From F23-B02 sp963632825 (lineage in GTDB: Bacteria; Bacillota; Clostridia; Oscillospirales; Oscillospiraceae), in NCBI GenBank assembly GCA_963632825.1, contig CAVGWF010000062.1:1-7444 (forward strand): a stretch of 7,444 nt of DNA. The letters are read 5' to 3'. Positions within the stretch are counted from its first letter, which is position 1. Every line of letters starts with the position of its first letter. The position numbers and the translations under genes were made by a program. The notes under the pieces are model-generated. The model did not search any database. It was not told where the DNA came from and worked only from the letters and a program-made list of their open reading frames with translations. Below are positions 5,848 through 7,444 of the stretch, piece by piece.

Positions 5848-7407
5848 TCAAAGAGTGTCTATCACTTCAAAGTTCCTGTACAAAATATCTGGGTTCCTGC
5901 ATGCGGCATCAAATAGCCACTCTGCTTCCGTTTTGCCATTACGAGCAGCTTCATCGGCTGGAATACCCATAAGTCTATACATGTCAGGATTTTCAGATTT
6001 CATTTGCACTAGCATTTCATCAATCATGCCATATGTTTTTTGACTCGGCAACAAAGTATAACTGTCGCCATTAATTACACACTTGACATTGAATTTTGTG
6101 ATGAACCATTTATACCCCGTCTTTTGGCTATCTGTCAGGTAAGTTGGTGAATTTTTCTCATTGTAGTCGGTAATGTCATCAATTATCCCGTTGGCTTTTT
6201 TCGCAGGATCGTAGCCGTAATCCTTAATGGCATCAAGTACTTCACCAGAACCCGGAAGAATTGTATCTGCAATCTTCTTACCAACATATTTGTATACATT
6301 CTCCCCAAATTTTGCCCAGTCGATTGTGTCTTCAATATATTGATCTTGTTTATCCGAAATCGTATTTGATGCATTTTGTCCGTTTTGAACCTTCATATCC
6401 TCTCCGAAGATACTCGCATCGCGTGGGATTTGCCTTACTATATCCTGATATTCGCTGTCAAAGAAAGGGGAGTCCGGGTCCCATCGATCCGCATATGACG
6501 AGTTGGGATTCCAAGGTCTGTCGTTCATTCCGCGCAGCCTAACTTTTTCCTTTTTGGGGACAACGATCGAGATCTCTCCTGATTTACCAATGCTAATCGG
6601 CGGTCCATCTTCCTTGCCAACAAACAGCATCTTCCCATTGTCATTCAAGTACTGGATTACCATATGGTTTTTGATATAACCATTAATTTCCTCGTCACTG
6701 ATTTCACCATTCAGGTAGTCCGCATAATATGATGAATAATACATTTCCTCACACGCAATGAATTTCTTCCACTGCTCTTCGTTGCGATCATAATAGTGAA
6801 ATGGTTGGTAATCTGGAGCCTCACCGAAATATGTAATGTGCTCATCGGTCGTTTCATTGTAAAACGCATTGTAAATCCGCCCTTTGAGTTCCTCGTCGGC
6901 TGTATTCATAGCTACATAAGCAAGAATCTCAATATCCGCATCCGTGAGATCATCCGCTGATTTTTTTAGAATATTTTCAACCTTCGTTTCAATGAGCCTC
7001 ATATATTCATCAGCGCAGCTATTCAGTAATCCTCCAAATGACGCGGGGCTCGAAAAGGAATCAATATTTATTACCTCTGCCGCTTTTTTGGCAGCATTTA
7101 CATATGCCTCGCACATAGACTCAAATTTTCCAAAGTCAGCCGAATACTGCTTCTCAACCGCCGCAATTTCTTTCCATGTTCTAACAATCGTTTGCTCCGT
7201 TTCCGAGCGGCGATCTGTAAGTGACTTGATATACTTTTCTGCATCTCCGTTGATCTTATCTTTATTCTTTGTAAAAAAGCCTAGCCAATGTTTCGCACCA
7301 TCCCAAAACTTTTTAATTTTTCCGCTCTCTTTGCTGTAATATTTGTCCATGTACTTTTTGAACTCTTCGCTCGTTTTCGCAGAATAGTTCCGAATTTTAT
7401 ATTTCAC
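5848..7407 (-). CDS. Candidate secreted effector, unknown family (519 aa)
   Basis: Not recognised as a known family. It has no signal peptide. Residues 1-115 are strongly helical and Lys/Glu-rich, with a W35-D-G37 near a first turn and further helices to about 180. The middle (185-345) is rich in Tyr, Asp and Asn, possibly beta. Residues 365-400 (AKFGENVYKYVGKKIADTIL-P-G-S-G-E-V-L-D-A-I) resemble the 'IPGxGexxDa' segment before the toxic tip of many polymorphic toxins. The last ~110 residues would then be the active domain, but no catalytic motif was identified. The start is GTG, overlapping the upstream stop as GTGA, with GAGGAG 11 nt before it. The gene is more AT-rich than its neighbours (21 of 60 G+C in 6001-6060, 27 of 60 in 6601-6660), suggesting a separate origin. 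A T7SS effector role is inferred from the adjacent WXG100 gene; it may belong to the unit continuing past the right edge. Confidence 0.8.
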   Translation of the reverse strand: MKYKIRNYSAKTSEEFKKYMDKYYSKESGKIKKFWDGAKHWLGFFTKNKDKINGDAEKYIKSLTDRRSETEQTIVRTWKEIAAVEKQYSADFGKFESMCEAYVNAAKKAAEVINIDSFSSPASFGGLLNSCADEYMRLIETKVENILKKSADDLTDADIEILAYVAMNTADEELKGRIYNAFYNETTDEHITYFGEAPDYQPFHYYDRNEEQWKKFIACEEMYYSSYYADYLNGEISDEEINGYIKNHMVIQYLNDNGKMLFVGKEDGPPISIGKSGEISIVVPKKEKVRLRGMNDRPWNPNSSYADRWDPDSPFFDSEYQDIVRQIPRDASIFGEDMKVQNGQNASNTISDKQDQYIEDTIDWAKFGENVYKYVGKKIADTILPGSGEVLDAIKDYGYDPAKKANGIIDDITDYNEKNSPTYLTDSQKTGYKWFITKFNVKCVINGDSYTLLPSQKTYGMIDEMLVQMKSENPDMYRLMGIPADEAARNGKTEAEWLFDAACRNPDILYRNFEVIDTL

Positions 7408-7444
7408 TTGCTTTTCAACTCCTCTGCAATTGTCTTGTCCATGA
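7404..7444 (-). CDS. 3' end of an upstream gene entering from the right edge
   Basis: On the - strand an open frame reads MDKTIAEELKSK then TGA, and it stays open to the window edge. The TGA shares four bases with the GTG start of the 519-aa gene (GTGA), the usual sign of two coupled genes in one operon. The GAGGAG that serves the 519-aa gene lies inside this frame. Only about 12 codons are visible, so neither its true start nor its product can be told. A helical, charged tail would suit another small partner protein, which is a guess. Confidence 0.5.
   Translation of the reverse strand, partial: MDKTIAEELKSK

Noticed and set aside
1..7444. CRISPR array, tRNA, rRNA, insertion sequence or attachment site
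   Set aside because: I saw no regularly spaced direct repeats, no cloverleaf-like or rRNA segments, and no transposase or integrase motifs on either strand. The only clear inverted repeats are the hairpins listed.

Overview
The window looks like a chromosomal segment from a moderately GC-rich Gram-positive anaerobe of the Clostridia (an Oscillospiraceae- or Eubacteriales-like organism). This is an inference from three things: the WXG100/LXG-type (type VII secretion, T7SS-like) proteins, the strong GGAGG-type ribosome binding sites, and a fused TRAP transporter permease. No rRNA, tRNA, CRISPR array, transposase or integrase is visible.

The layout is two convergent transcription units. On the left, the + strand carries the C-terminal 395 codons of a TRAP transporter fused permease (GC-rich, double TAA stop). 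It ends at a long hairpin flanked by A and T runs (about 1211-1261), which can terminate transcription from both sides. Everything else lies on the - strand. In transcription order it holds: the last 12 codons of a gene entering from the right edge; a 519-aa AT-richer protein with a pretoxin-like IPGxGE-type stretch (candidate effector); a canonical 98-aa WXG100 protein; a 108-nt gap with two strong hairpins; a 369-aa protein that looks like a catalytically dead M16 (insulinase/YfmF-like) peptidase; a 96-aa helical protein resembling the small LXG-associated (Lap/DUF3130/DUF5344-type) partners; a 474-aa LXG-like protein with a beta-repeat C-terminus, started at TTG; a 140-aa coiled-coil protein of DUF5082 (YwqH-like) character; a 153-aa beta-rich protein; and a 104-aa DUF3592-like beta protein.

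The seven genes from the WXG100 to the terminator are tightly packed (gaps of 108, 0, 11, 20 and 13 nt, then a 4-nt overlap) and read as one operon. The coherent interpretation is a T7SS substrate module. The LXG-like protein would be the cargo, and the 96- and 140-aa helical proteins its targeting partners, placed on either side of it rather than both upstream. The WXG100 would be the co-secreted partner. A pseudo-M16 protein and two small beta-sandwich-type proteins would have unknown accessory roles (chaperone, immunity or surface assembly). No EssC-type ATPase or other T7SS core component lies in the window, so export by T7SS is inferred. The most unusual points are the M16-like pseudoprotease between the WXG100 and LXG genes, and the LXG-like protein whose C-terminus looks like repetitive beta structure rather than a known toxin enzyme.
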